This document shows, in pieces, positions 52,836 to 61,448 of a stretch of 64,000 bases of DNA. Source of the DNA: Aquiflexum sp. TKW24L (GTDB taxonomy: Bacteria; Bacteroidota; Bacteroidia; Cytophagales; Cyclobacteriaceae); assembly GCF_023502205.1 (NCBI RefSeq), contig NZ_JAMFLG010000009.1, positions 62,001 through 126,000 of the forward strand. Reading direction: 5' to 3'. Within the stretch, counting starts at the first letter, position 1. Every line of letters begins with the position of its first letter. The notes beneath the pieces are model-generated. The model searched no databases. It was not told where the DNA came from and saw nothing but the letters and a program-made list of their open reading frames with translations. The position numbers and the translations under genes are program-made.

Positions 52836-53879
52836 TCAGTATATTTTTGATTTATTTAACGCTGCCTGATACCTGCGGGCATTGATCATGTGTGTGTTAT
52901 AGTCCTTTGCAAAGGCATGATAACCTGAAAAATCCTCTTTGGCACAGAAATAAATGTAGTCGTGATCTTCGTAATTTAGGACCGCTTCGAGCGCTGATAT
53001 TTCTGGTAGGTTAATAGGACCGGGAGGAAGTCCTGTATACTTGTAAGTATTATAAGGACTGTCAATTTCTTTATGGACATTCAAAACCCTTTTCAGACTA
53101 AAATCTCCAACAGCAAAAACCAGTGTTGGGTCGGCCTGAAGCGCCATATTGATTCTTAACCTGTTCAAGTAGACACCGGCCACTTTGGGTCTTTCATCCG
53201 CTTTTTGTGTTTCGGCCTGTACAATCGATGCCAAAGTTGAGACCTCATACTGGGTCAATCCCAATTTTTGGGCTTTAGCCAATCTCGCCTCGGTCCAGAA
53301 ATTCCCATATTCTTTATACATCCTGTCAAAAAGCTTTTCGGCACTCGTGTTCCACCAGAATTCATAGGTATTGGGAATAAACATTCCCATGATGGTTTCT
53401 TCTTTGAATCCGAATTTCCAGATATAGACTGAATCCATGATCAAATCCATGAATTCGTCTTGGCTTGTTTCTAAGTTTTTGGTGATTTTCTCTGCCAAGT
53501 CTTCTTTTGTTCTGACATTGTTGAAAGTTAACTTGACAGGAGTCTGTCGTCCTGACCTGAGGAGCTTGATGAGATTGAGGTTGTTGGTTTTTGCCGGAAT
53601 GGTATATAATCCGGGTTTTACAGCATCCTGATAACCAAGTACTTTTGCCACAAAACTGAAGGTAATCAGGTCGTGGATCACATTGTTTTGATATAGGCTG
53701 TCAGATACCATCTGGAAAGTTGCATTGGTAGGGATTTTCAAAGAGTAGGAATCTTCTTTGTCCGTGAGGGCATTTGGGCTAAAAAATGCCTGGTAAAAAT
53801 AAAATGACAAGGAAGTGACAAGCACCGAGAAAGTGATCACTGCAATGAGGTAATACTTTGTTTTATTGTCTTTGAACAT
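52836..53879 (-). CDS. mltG: Endolytic peptidoglycan transglycosylase MltG
   Basis: A 347-residue bitopic membrane enzyme: helix at residues 10-32, then a LysM-like subdomain and the YceG catalytic domain. The catalytic Glu223 is in LASIVQAETQKADERPKVAGVYLNRLRINMALQADPT, and YNTYKYTGLPPGPINLPEISALEAVLNY is the conserved C-terminal block. It cuts nascent glycan strands and so ends their polymerisation. The TTG at 53894 would add five residues; ATG 53879 is used. First gene of a three-gene unit. Confidence 0.95.
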   Translation of the reverse strand: MFKDNKTKYYLIAVITFSVLVTSLSFYFYQAFFSPNALTDKEDSYSLKIPTNATFQMVSDSLYQNNVIHDLITFSFVAKVLGYQDAVKPGLYTIPAKTNNLNLIKLLRSGRQTPVKLTFNNVRTKEDLAEKITKNLETSQDEFMDLIMDSVYIWKFGFKEETIMGMFIPNTYEFWWNTSAEKLFDRMYKEYGNFWTEARLAKAQKLGLTQYEVSTLASIVQAETQKADERPKVAGVYLNRLRINMALQADPTLVFAVGDFSLKRVLNVHKEIDSPYNTYKYTGLPPGPINLPEISALEAVLNYEDHDYIYFCAKEDFSGYHAFAKDYNTHMINARRYQAALNKSKIY

Positions 53880-53954
53880 ATAATTTGACGGCAATAACAG
53901 AATAATCGCAAAAATAGAGATTTTTGTTCAAGGGCTGGCAATTCCTTTATACCT

Positions 53955-54374
53955 ATGGCAAAAACCATTCGAGTGACTTGTGCAATTATCATGAAAGAAG
54001 GAAAAATCCTTGCTGCCCAAAGAAGTGAAAAAATGGACTTGCCGCTGAAATGGGAATTTCCCGGAGGAAAAATAGAACAAAATGAATCTCCTGATGCATG
54101 TTTGATCAGGGAAATTAAAGAAGAACTCAACATTGAAATTAGCATAGAAAAGACTTTCAGAAGCAATGTCCATTCATACAAGGAGGATAAGCAAATTGAA
54201 CTTATTCCCTTTCTTTGTGGCTATATGAAGGGACAATTGGTTGCCAAAGAGCATCAACAGATCCAATGGATCGAGCCAAAAAATCTTATCAAGCTTGATT
54301 GGGCTGAGGCCGATGTACCGATTGTGATCGAATTCATCGAATGGTTTAAAGAAAACCATCAAACAAACTATTGA
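53955..54374 (+). CDS. MutT-type NUDIX hydrolase
   Basis: A 139-residue NUDIX protein of MutT/NudG size. The box is complete: [25 protein letters not shown] (GX5EX7REX2EEXG with Leu). [33 protein letters not shown] resembles (deoxy)CTP and 8-oxo-dGTP pyrophosphohydrolases. It likely cleans the nucleotide pool. It is divergent from mltG and just upstream of the Sua5/YciO gene; an alternative TTG start of that gene would overlap its stop (TTGA). Confidence 0.9.
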   Translation: MAKTIRVTCAIIMKEGKILAAQRSEKMDLPLKWEFPGGKIEQNESPDACLIREIKEELNIEISIEKTFRSNVHSYKEDKQIELIPFLCGYMKGQLVAKEHQQIQWIEPKNLIKLDWAEADVPIVIEFIEWFKENHQTNY

Positions 54375-54388
54375 AAATTAAAGCTGCC

Positions 54389-55018
54389 ATGGCTGCCGAA
54401 TTTATAAAACTATATCCTGAGAATCCCGACCCAAGGAAAATCCAGAAAATCGTCGATATTCTTCTTGATGGAGGGGTAATTATTTATCCCACGGACACGG
54501 TTTATGGGATGGGCTGCAATATCCATAACCTCCGGGCCGTAGAAAGGATCGCTCAAATCAAAGGCATTAAAGTGAAAAAACACAACTTTTCCTTTATCTG
54601 CTATGACCTGAGCAATATCTCTGAATATACACGTGCCTTGAGTACACCTGTATTCAAGATGATGAAAAAAGCTTTGCCAGGACCATTTACATTTATATTG
54701 GAAGCCAACAATGCAGTTCCCAAAATTCTCAACAGTAACAAAAAGACTATAGGAATCAGGGTTCCCGACCACGCTATTCCAAGATTATTGGTCAAAGAAT
54801 TAGGTTCTCCGATATTGACTACCTCTATCCGTGATGAAGATGACATTATAGAATACAGCACCGACCCAGAATTGATCTATGAAAAATTTAGGGATCTGGT
54901 GGACGTAGTTATAGATGGCGGCTATGGAAATAATGTTGCTTCTACTATATTGGACTGTACAGGTGACGACATTGAGCTCATCCGCCAAGGTTTGGGGTCC
55001 GTAGAGGACATAATGTGA
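54389..55018 (+). CDS. L-threonylcarbamoyladenylate synthase family protein (Sua5/YrdC/YciO)
   Basis: A 209-residue YrdC-fold protein. [20 protein letters not shown] binds the nucleotide, and [28 protein letters not shown] is the second conserved block. Instead of the KxR/SxN set of TsaC it has [16 protein letters not shown], a pattern nearer YciO. The protein may thus make threonylcarbamoyl-AMP for tRNA t6A or act as a YciO paralogue. ATG 54389 gives a normal N-terminus; TTG 54371 is an alternative coupled to the NUDIX stop. Confidence 0.85.
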   Translation: MAAEFIKLYPENPDPRKIQKIVDILLDGGVIIYPTDTVYGMGCNIHNLRAVERIAQIKGIKVKKHNFSFICYDLSNISEYTRALSTPVFKMMKKALPGPFTFILEANNAVPKILNSNKKTIGIRVPDHAIPRLLVKELGSPILTTSIRDEDDIIEYSTDPELIYEKFRDLVDVVIDGGYGNNVASTILDCTGDDIELIRQGLGSVEDIM

Positions 55019-55099
55019 TTAAATTTCCGAAGCAAAATAATATTGATATCCTCATTTTAAATTTAATTTTGTAGGTAATCAAAATAAACCCTATTTCTA

Positions 55100-55732
55100 T
55101 TGAGCCAAGCAAATTCCATAATCACTGATCTTTTTTATTTACCTCCTATCGAGTATTTTGTTGCGATCATAGATTTCGAGGAGATACAAGTTGACCAAAA
55201 GGAAAGGTATCAAAAGCAGACTTTTAGGAATAGGGCACAAGTATTATTGGCAAATAAGGTCGATATACTCTCAGTGCCGGTCATCGGAAGTAATAAAAAG
55301 CAGCTTTACTGGGACGTTAAAATCGATTATGGCCAAAAGTGGAAAAATGTCCATCTCAGAGGAATTCAAAGCGCTTATGGAAAGGCTCCTTTTTTTGAAT
55401 ATTTATATCCTTACTTTGACGAGGTATTTGATAAAAACCTGACGTTTTTGTTTGAGATGAATTTGGAGTTACTGACAGTTTGTCTGAAACTTCTCAAAAT
55501 GAAAATAAGGTTAAATGTGGAGTCAAAAACTGAGTTTGCAACTGAATCAGTAGATATCCGTGGAATTATTCACCCTAGGCAAGGATTCTCCCAAAGGGAC
55601 ATCATGACACCCTGCTTTTACCCACAAATGTTTGGCTTAGACTTTGTTCCCAATATAAGTATAATTGATTTGCTGTTTTGTATGGGGCCAGATTCGAAAG
55701 AAGTCCTTCTGCAATCAAAAAAAAATCGTTGA
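55100..55732 (+). CDS. WbqC-family protein
   Basis: A 210-residue member of PF08889. The conserved opening YLPPIEYFVAIIDFEEIQVDQKERYQKQTFRNRAQVLLANKVDILSVPV is unmistakable. In Bacteroidota the gene often lies beside signal peptidase I (lepB); that neighbour is absent here. WbqC is linked to polysaccharide loci in Gammaproteobacteria, but a reaction is not established. The only workable start is TTG 55100: an in-frame TAA lies 15 nt upstream and no ATG occurs before the conserved block. It stands 82 nt upstream of clpC. Confidence 0.88.
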   Translation: MSQANSIITDLFYLPPIEYFVAIIDFEEIQVDQKERYQKQTFRNRAQVLLANKVDILSVPVIGSNKKQLYWDVKIDYGQKWKNVHLRGIQSAYGKAPFFEYLYPYFDEVFDKNLTFLFEMNLELLTVCLKLLKMKIRLNVESKTEFATESVDIRGIIHPRQGFSQRDIMTPCFYPQMFGLDFVPNISIIDLLFCMGPDSKEVLLQSKKNR

Positions 55733-55814
55733 ACAATCTGCAAATAGATTGTGTTTTTAAAACAAATTCGGTAACATTATTACAGATTTAAAATAAAATT
55801 TAGAAAGGAAATAC

Positions 55815-58340
55815 ATGGAAGCAAAATTTTCAAACAGAGTCAAAGAGGTGATCTCTCTCAGTCGTGAAGAAGCATTGCGGCTGGGGCATGATTACATCGG
55901 TACAGAGCACCTCTTGCTGGGTATGATTCGAGAAGGAGAAGGAGTGGCTGTTTCCATATTGAAGAAGTTGGGGGTGCCTCTAGACGAACTTCGTAATTCT
56001 ATCGAAAGGGCTGTAAAAGGTACTGCAACGCACAATGTAAAAAACCTTGCCAACATTCCACTGACAAGGCAATCTGAAAAGGTACTTAAAATCACCTACT
56101 TAGAAGCTAAAATATTCAAAAGCCAACTTATCGGAACTGAGCATTTATTACTTTCAATCCTTAGGGATGAAGACAATATTGCAACACAGATTCTTCATAA
56201 GTTTGATACCAATTATGATTCAGTCAAAGAGATGTTGGAATTTCAGACTGACTCGACTCCAAGGGCCAAGGCGGAAGCCGATGATCCTGACGACGATGGA
56301 TCAAAGTTATTTGGATCTTCTTCAGGAAGCTCGTCTGCCGCAAAATCTACAGGAGAAAAATCAAGAACTCCTGTATTGGATAATTTTGGTCGGGACCTGA
56401 CCAAAATGGCTGAAGATGATAAACTTGATCCGATTATAGGCAGAGAGAAAGAAATCGAAAGGGTTGCACAAATACTTTCAAGAAGAAAGAAAAACAACCC
56501 AATCTTAATCGGTGAGCCTGGTGTAGGGAAAACTGCAATTGCTGAAGGATTGGCATTGAGGATTGTTCAGAAAAAAGTGTCACGTGTATTGTTCAACAAG
56601 CGTGTGGTTACATTGGACCTTGCTTCATTGGTAGCAGGGACAAAATATAGAGGACAATTTGAAGAGAGAATGAAAGCCGTAATGAACGAGCTCGAAAAAT
56701 CTCCAAGCGTAATCTTGTTTATTGATGAGCTTCATACAATAGTTGGTGCCGGTGGTGCCAGCGGATCTTTGGATGCTTCCAACATGTTCAAACCAGCTTT
56801 GGCAAGGGGAGAGATTCAATGTATCGGTGCTACCACTCTAGATGAGTATAGACAATATATTGAAAAAGATGGCGCGCTTGCAAGGAGATTCCAGATGGTA
56901 ATGGTAGATGCTACCACGCCGGATGAGACCATCCAAATCCTCAACAATATCAAGGATAAGTACGAAGATCACCATAATGTAATCTATACACCTGAGGCAA
57001 TTGAGGCTTGCGTGAAACTATCTGACAGGTATATTTCCGACAGATTCCTTCCTGACAAAGCAATCGATATACTTGATGAAGCAGGTGCAAGAGTCCACAT
57101 CAATAACATCCACGTTCCGGAAGATATTTTGAGACTGGAAGATGAAGTGGAGAAAATTAAAGTGGAGAAAAACAGGGTTGTTAAAAGTCAAAAATATGAA
57201 GAGGCTGCCCAGTTGAGAGACAAGGAGAAGAAGCTTCTTGAGCAGCTCGAAAATGCCAAAGCAAAATGGGAAGAAGATAGCAAGACCAAGCGATACACAG
57301 TCGAGGAAGACAATGTCGCTGAAGTCATTGCCATGATGACCGGAATCCCTGCAAAGAGGATTGCACAGAATGAAGGTTTGAAACTCCTGAACATGAATGA
57401 GGAACTTCAGGCCAAAGTGATCGGTCAGGAAGAGGCCATCAAAAAGCTTTCAAAAGCCATTCAAAGAACAAGAGTCGGATTGAAAGATCCAAAAAAGCCG
57501 ATAGGTTCATTCATCTTCCTAGGCCCTACAGGTGTCGGTAAAACTGAATTAGCGAAGATGTTAGCAAATTATCTTTTTGATAAAGATGATGCGCTGATTA
57601 GAATTGATATGTCTGAATACATGGAGAAATTCAGTGTTTCCCGACTTGTGGGAGCGCCTCCGGGATATGTAGGATATGAAGAAGGTGGACAGTTGACAGA
57701 GAAAGTAAGAAGGAAACCATATTCTGTCGTACTTCTCGACGAAATCGAGAAAGCCCATCCTGATGTATTTAACATCTTACTTCAAGTCCTAGATGATGGA
57801 ATCCTTACCGACGGGCTTGGAAGACGGGTTGATTTCAGGAATACCATCATCATTATGACTTCCAATATCGGTGTAAGAGATCTAAAGGACTTTGGCGCAG
57901 GTATAGGTTTCGCCTCAAAAGCAAAATCCACAAGTATGGATGATGTGATGAAGTCTACCATTCAAAGTGCGCTCAGAAAAGCATTCAGTCCTGAATTCTT
58001 AAACAGATTGGACGATGTCGTTGTCTTTAATTCTCTTGATAAGGATCATATCCATAAAATCATAGATATCAGTTTGGGTAAATTGTTCAGAAGAATTACT
58101 GATTTGGGTTATGCCATTCAATTGACGGATAAAGCGAAAGATTTCTTAGCTGAAAAAGGTTATGACCAGCAGTATGGAGCAAGGCCTTTGAACCGGGCAA
58201 TCCAGAGATATTTGGAAGATGCATTGGCTGAGGAAATACTCAAAGGAGAACTTTCGGAAGGTGATGTGATCATGGCGGATTACTCTGGAGAGGGTGAACA
58301 ATTGACCATTACTGTCGATAAAAAAGAAAAAGCTGGTTAA
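55815..58340 (+). CDS. clpC: ATP-dependent Clp protease ATP-binding subunit ClpC
   Basis: An 841-residue Hsp100 unfoldase. A double Clp_N repeat covers residues 3-145. AAA1 has Walker A GEPGVGKT (about 234) and Walker B ILFIDELHTIVGAGG. The UVR/middle domain (about 445-490, KYEEAAQLRDKEKKLLEQL) identifies ClpC rather than ClpB or ClpA. AAA2 has GPTGVGKT (about 570) and VVLLDEIEKAH. It feeds substrates to ClpP in protein quality control. AAGGA 6 nt before the ATG is one of the few SD-like sites in the window. A terminator follows. Confidence 0.96.
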   Translation: MEAKFSNRVKEVISLSREEALRLGHDYIGTEHLLLGMIREGEGVAVSILKKLGVPLDELRNSIERAVKGTATHNVKNLANIPLTRQSEKVLKITYLEAKIFKSQLIGTEHLLLSILRDEDNIATQILHKFDTNYDSVKEMLEFQTDSTPRAKAEADDPDDDGSKLFGSSSGSSSAAKSTGEKSRTPVLDNFGRDLTKMAEDDKLDPIIGREKEIERVAQILSRRKKNNPILIGEPGVGKTAIAEGLALRIVQKKVSRVLFNKRVVTLDLASLVAGTKYRGQFEERMKAVMNELEKSPSVILFIDELHTIVGAGGASGSLDASNMFKPALARGEIQCIGATTLDEYRQYIEKDGALARRFQMVMVDATTPDETIQILNNIKDKYEDHHNVIYTPEAIEACVKLSDRYISDRFLPDKAIDILDEAGARVHINNIHVPEDILRLEDEVEKIKVEKNRVVKSQKYEEAAQLRDKEKKLLEQLENAKAKWEEDSKTKRYTVEEDNVAEVIAMMTGIPAKRIAQNEGLKLLNMNEELQAKVIGQEEAIKKLSKAIQRTRVGLKDPKKPIGSFIFLGPTGVGKTELAKMLANYLFDKDDALIRIDMSEYMEKFSVSRLVGAPPGYVGYEEGGQLTEKVRRKPYSVVLLDEIEKAHPDVFNILLQVLDDGILTDGLGRRVDFRNTIIIMTSNIGVRDLKDFGAGIGFASKAKSTSMDDVMKSTIQSALRKAFSPEFLNRLDDVVVFNSLDKDHIHKIIDISLGKLFRRITDLGYAIQLTDKAKDFLAEKGYDQQYGARPLNRAIQRYLEDALAEEILKGELSEGDVIMADYSGEGEQLTITVDKKEKAG

Positions 58341-58360
58341 TTCAAACCAAGTGATAATAA

Positions 58361-58396
58361 AAAAATAGGCGGGCAAGAGATTGTCTGCCTATTTTT
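58361..58396 (+). terminator. Intrinsic terminator of clpC
   Basis: A 16-nt inverted repeat (58361-58376 with 58381-58396, core AATAGGCGGGC) with two G-U pairs, GAGA loop and T-run, 20 nt after the stop. Confidence 0.85.
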
Positions 58397-58489
58397 ATTT
58401 TATTTGAATCCAAGTATATAACTGCTTTATTGACAGCACTTAATTAAAGTTTTTTTTACCTTTCGTCATTTATCCAACCTGTTTGCCCA

Positions 58490-59431
58490 ATGAAATACCA
58501 TTTTTACTTATTAATTCTTACTGCGCTACTTTTTTCATGTAAGGAGAAAGAATTACCGGAAATTAAACTAGAGGAAAAACTTCCATTCAAAACTGATTAC
58601 AAAATCAGTGATTTGAAAGTATCTGAATTCTTCGAAAACAAAGCCGAATCCAAAGGGAAAGTCACACTAAAAGAGAGTTCAGGGTTAGCTTACAGCAAGT
58701 CGAATCCCGGGTTCCTTTGGACCATACAAGACAGAGGAAATAACAACAGCATCTACCTCATCGATGCCAATACAGGCGAAATTGTAACTGAGTATGAAAT
58801 TAAAGGAGCCAAAAACAGGGACTGGGAATCTCTTGAACTCAGTACCGGACCTGAATCGGGTAAAAGCTATCTGTACATAGGAGACACAGGCGACAATAAT
58901 GAAGAGTATAAGGATTATACAATCTACAGGTTTGAAGAGCCTAAGTTTGAAGAGACGCACCGCTCCAAAACAGTGGAGTTAGATATCCCAATAGATATCA
59001 TCGATTTTGAATACCCAAATAAAAGCCATGATGTGGAGGCTCTGATGGTAGATCCGCTAACGAGAGATATTTTTTTAGTTACAAAGCGGGACTTGTTTTC
59101 CCATCTTTATGCCCTGACTTATCCTCAGGAGACAACTAAAAAAAACAAAGCAAAACTTCTAGGGACATTTTCCTTTACTATCGCCACAGCGGGAACAGTA
59201 TCTGAAGATGGTAATGAGGTTTTGATCAAAACATATGATAGGATTTTTTATTGGAAGAGATCTGAAAACCAAACCTTTACTGAATTAATGGGGACAGTCC
59301 CAGCCTTGGCACCTTATGAAATAGAGGCACAGGGGGAGGCTGTTTGTTTTGATGAAAAAGGTGGATATTTCACTCTCAGCGAATGGAGTGGAGGTATAAT
59401 TCCTGAATTGAAATATTACCGAAGAAAATAG
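58490..59431 (+). CDS. Lipoprotein with propeller-like NRDWE domain, first of two tandem paralogues
   Basis: A 313-residue lipoprotein (LLFSCKEKE, Cys at 17). The domain (about 60-313) has regularly spaced strand motifs: SSGLAYS, NRDWESL, YLYIGDTGDN, IYRFEEP, DVEALMVDP, DIFLVTKRD, SEDGNEVLIKTYD and EAQGEAVCF. These read as blades of a beta-propeller. Alignment by eye with the next gene (59593-60495) shows all motifs in the same order. I do not recognise an enzymatic site; GD(T/I)GDN could bind calcium or a phospho-group. Function unknown. It lies between the clpC terminator and a promoter ahead of its paralogue. Confidence 0.75.
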   Translation: MKYHFYLLILTALLFSCKEKELPEIKLEEKLPFKTDYKISDLKVSEFFENKAESKGKVTLKESSGLAYSKSNPGFLWTIQDRGNNNSIYLIDANTGEIVTEYEIKGAKNRDWESLELSTGPESGKSYLYIGDTGDNNEEYKDYTIYRFEEPKFEETHRSKTVELDIPIDIIDFEYPNKSHDVEALMVDPLTRDIFLVTKRDLFSHLYALTYPQETTKKNKAKLLGTFSFTIATAGTVSEDGNEVLIKTYDRIFYWKRSENQTFTELMGTVPALAPYEIEAQGEAVCFDEKGGYFTLSEWSGGIIPELKYYRRK

Positions 59432-59509
59432 CTTGGGATTGATCGATTCACCATTTTATTTTGGCTAAATGGAACCATTTGCATATTCCGGTTGATTGTT
59501 ACTTGAATG

Positions 59510-59539
59510 TTTGGAAAGTCTTAACAAGATTTAATTTTG
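59510..59539 (+). promoter_or_regulatory. Promoter of the second NRDWE-protein gene
   Basis: TTTG (59510-59513), 18-nt spacer, TAATTTTG (59532-59539): the best match to the Bacteroidota -33/-7 promoter in the window. The leader would be about 47 nt. Confidence 0.65.
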
Positions 59540-59592
59540 TCGAAACCCAAAAAATCTGAACTTTACGGGTTGATTCACAAAGAGATTAAAAA

Positions 59593-60495
59593 ATGAGTGA
59601 TTACATGAAATTATTTTTGTTTTTATATTTTTTTCCGTCCATGTTGATGCTCAATATTCCGCAACCAAAATTGGTCAGATTAGAAAAGGATGCCAATCAA
59701 AACATTTTTAGCAACCGGATAATTGGCGGCATTATAGAAAATAAAGAAATCGATGAGGGTAGTGGATTGGCATTTTCCAAGACACACGATGGTTTGATCT
59801 ATACACACAATGACAGTGGTGGAGGAAGAAAGATCTTTTTGATCGATACCCTTGGTAAAGGAATGGGAGTATTCAAACTCAAAGGTGTTTGGAATAGGGA
59901 TTGGGAAGATCTTGCTGTTGGTCCCGGGCCGGATCCAACGCTCAATTATTTGTATGTTGGTGAAATTGGAGACAACCAAACACGCTATTCTAACATATTT
60001 ATTTATCGGTTTCCTGAACCGGAGCAGTTCACAGAAGGTATGGAAGTAGAACCTGAGATTTTGAAACTTACTTATCCTGATGGGGCTAAAGATGCGGAGA
60101 CGTTGATGGTAGATCCTATTTCCAAAGATATTTATATTCTTACCAAGCGGGATAGCCTGAATATTTTGTATAAAACAACGCAGGATGATTTTGCAAAAGG
60201 AGAGGCGATCTTGGAAAGGGTGTTGGAATTGTCTCTGACCATGTCAGTTGCCGGTGATATTTCGTCAGACGGAAAAGAGATCTTGATCAAAAATTACTTT
60301 ACAGTTTATTATTGGACAAGGAATGAGAATGAGACTATTGAGCAGGCTCTTTCGCGCGACCCAGTGATATTGCCTTACAAACCTGAGCCCCAAGGGGAAG
60401 CTATCGGCTTCCAACCTAATGGCAAAAGTTATTATACTCTGAGTGAAAAAAGGTTCAACATCGAACCTGTGTTGTACCGGTACAACAGAAAGTAG
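59593..60495 (+). CDS. NRDWE propeller-like protein, second tandem paralogue
   Basis: A 300-residue protein with an N-terminal hydrophobic signal (about 5-22) but no lipobox Cys, unlike its neighbour at 58490. The same motif series occurs: EGSGLAFS, NRDWEDLAVG, YLYVGEIGDN, IYRFPEP, DAETLMVDP, DIYILTKRD, SSDGKEILIKNY and EPQGEAIGF. The pair clearly arose by duplication and then diverged. Function unknown; exported. ctlX follows after 17 nt, so the two are probably co-transcribed. An alternative start is ATG 59605. Confidence 0.75.
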   Translation: MSDYMKLFLFLYFFPSMLMLNIPQPKLVRLEKDANQNIFSNRIIGGIIENKEIDEGSGLAFSKTHDGLIYTHNDSGGGRKIFLIDTLGKGMGVFKLKGVWNRDWEDLAVGPGPDPTLNYLYVGEIGDNQTRYSNIFIYRFPEPEQFTEGMEVEPEILKLTYPDGAKDAETLMVDPISKDIYILTKRDSLNILYKTTQDDFAKGEAILERVLELSLTMSVAGDISSDGKEILIKNYFTVYYWTRNENETIEQALSRDPVILPYKPEPQGEAIGFQPNGKSYYTLSEKRFNIEPVLYRYNRK

Positions 60496-60512
60496 TTTTT
60501 AACCCATAACTT

Positions 60513-61448
60513 ATGATAAATCAAACTACTTCCAAAATATTAATGGTCAGGCCGGCAAATTTCGGGTTTAATCCGGAAACGGCAGAAAACAACTTCTACC
60601 AGCAAAAGGATGACCGGGATTTGGCTGAAATCAGGACCATTGCGCGGCGTGAGTTTGACGGTTTTGTTTCCTTGCTTCAGGAAAAAGGGGTTGATGTTTT
60701 AATTATTGAAGACACTGATTTACCCAAAAAGACGGATGCTGTTTTTCCTAATAACTGGTTTAGTACCCACGACGATGGAAAATTGGTTCTTTATCCGATG
60801 TTTTCGCCAAACAGAAGATTGGAAAGGAGAAAAGATATCATTGAGATACTGATCCAAAAGGGTTTCAAAATCAGCGAAATCGTGGACTTGACATTTTTTG
60901 AGCAGAATGGTCAATTTTTGGAAGGAACAGGAAGTTTGATTTTGGACAGGATTAATAAAGTAGCCTATGCTTGTAGGTCCCCAAGGACACATAATACCCC
61001 CTTGGGATATTTTGGGAAACTGATGGGATTTGAGATTGTTGATTTTGATGCAGTTCAGGTGATAAGTGGAGAATCTTCACAGATATACCATACCAATGTC
61101 ATGATGCATATTGGGACTGAAATAGCAGTGGTATGCCTTGACAGTATTTCTTTGGCTTCCGAAAAATTAAAAGTCCAAGAATATCTGGAAAAGACAGGAA
61201 AGAAAATGATTCCTATTACTTCCAAACAAAAATTCCAGTTTGCAGGTAATATGCTCGAAATTCAAAATAAATTGGGAACAAAGTTTACTGTCATGTCTGA
61301 ATCGGCATTCCAATCTCTCGGAGAGGTTCAGATCAATACCATCAAGAGATATACAGAAATCATTGTGCCCAAAATTCCAACTATTGAAAAAATAGGAGGT
61401 GGAAGCGTTAGGTGCATGATGGCAGAGATTTTTTTACCCTCAATGTAA
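60513..61448 (+). CDS. ctlX: Amidinotransferase-fold hydrolase of the CtlX (citrulline utilisation) type
   Basis: A 311-residue guanidine/ureido-modifying enzyme with the five-fold alpha/beta propeller of arginine deiminases. VFPNNWFSTH (about 78-85) and LEGTGSLILD (Glu137) are substrate-binding strings. YHTNVMMHIG supplies His193, and Cys301 in GGGSVRCMMAEIF is the nucleophile. The best match I recall is CtlX of Cytophaga hutchinsonii, proposed to hydrolyse citrulline; dimethylarginine hydrolase activity is an alternative. Cytoplasmic. It follows the second NRDWE gene by 17 nt and overlaps the convergent SulP gene by 9 nt. Confidence 0.9.
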   Translation: MINQTTSKILMVRPANFGFNPETAENNFYQQKDDRDLAEIRTIARREFDGFVSLLQEKGVDVLIIEDTDLPKKTDAVFPNNWFSTHDDGKLVLYPMFSPNRRLERRKDIIEILIQKGFKISEIVDLTFFEQNGQFLEGTGSLILDRINKVAYACRSPRTHNTPLGYFGKLMGFEIVDFDAVQVISGESSQIYHTNVMMHIGTEIAVVCLDSISLASEKLKVQEYLEKTGKKMIPITSKQKFQFAGNMLEIQNKLGTKFTVMSESAFQSLGEVQINTIKRYTEIIVPKIPTIEKIGGGSVRCMMAEIFLPSM

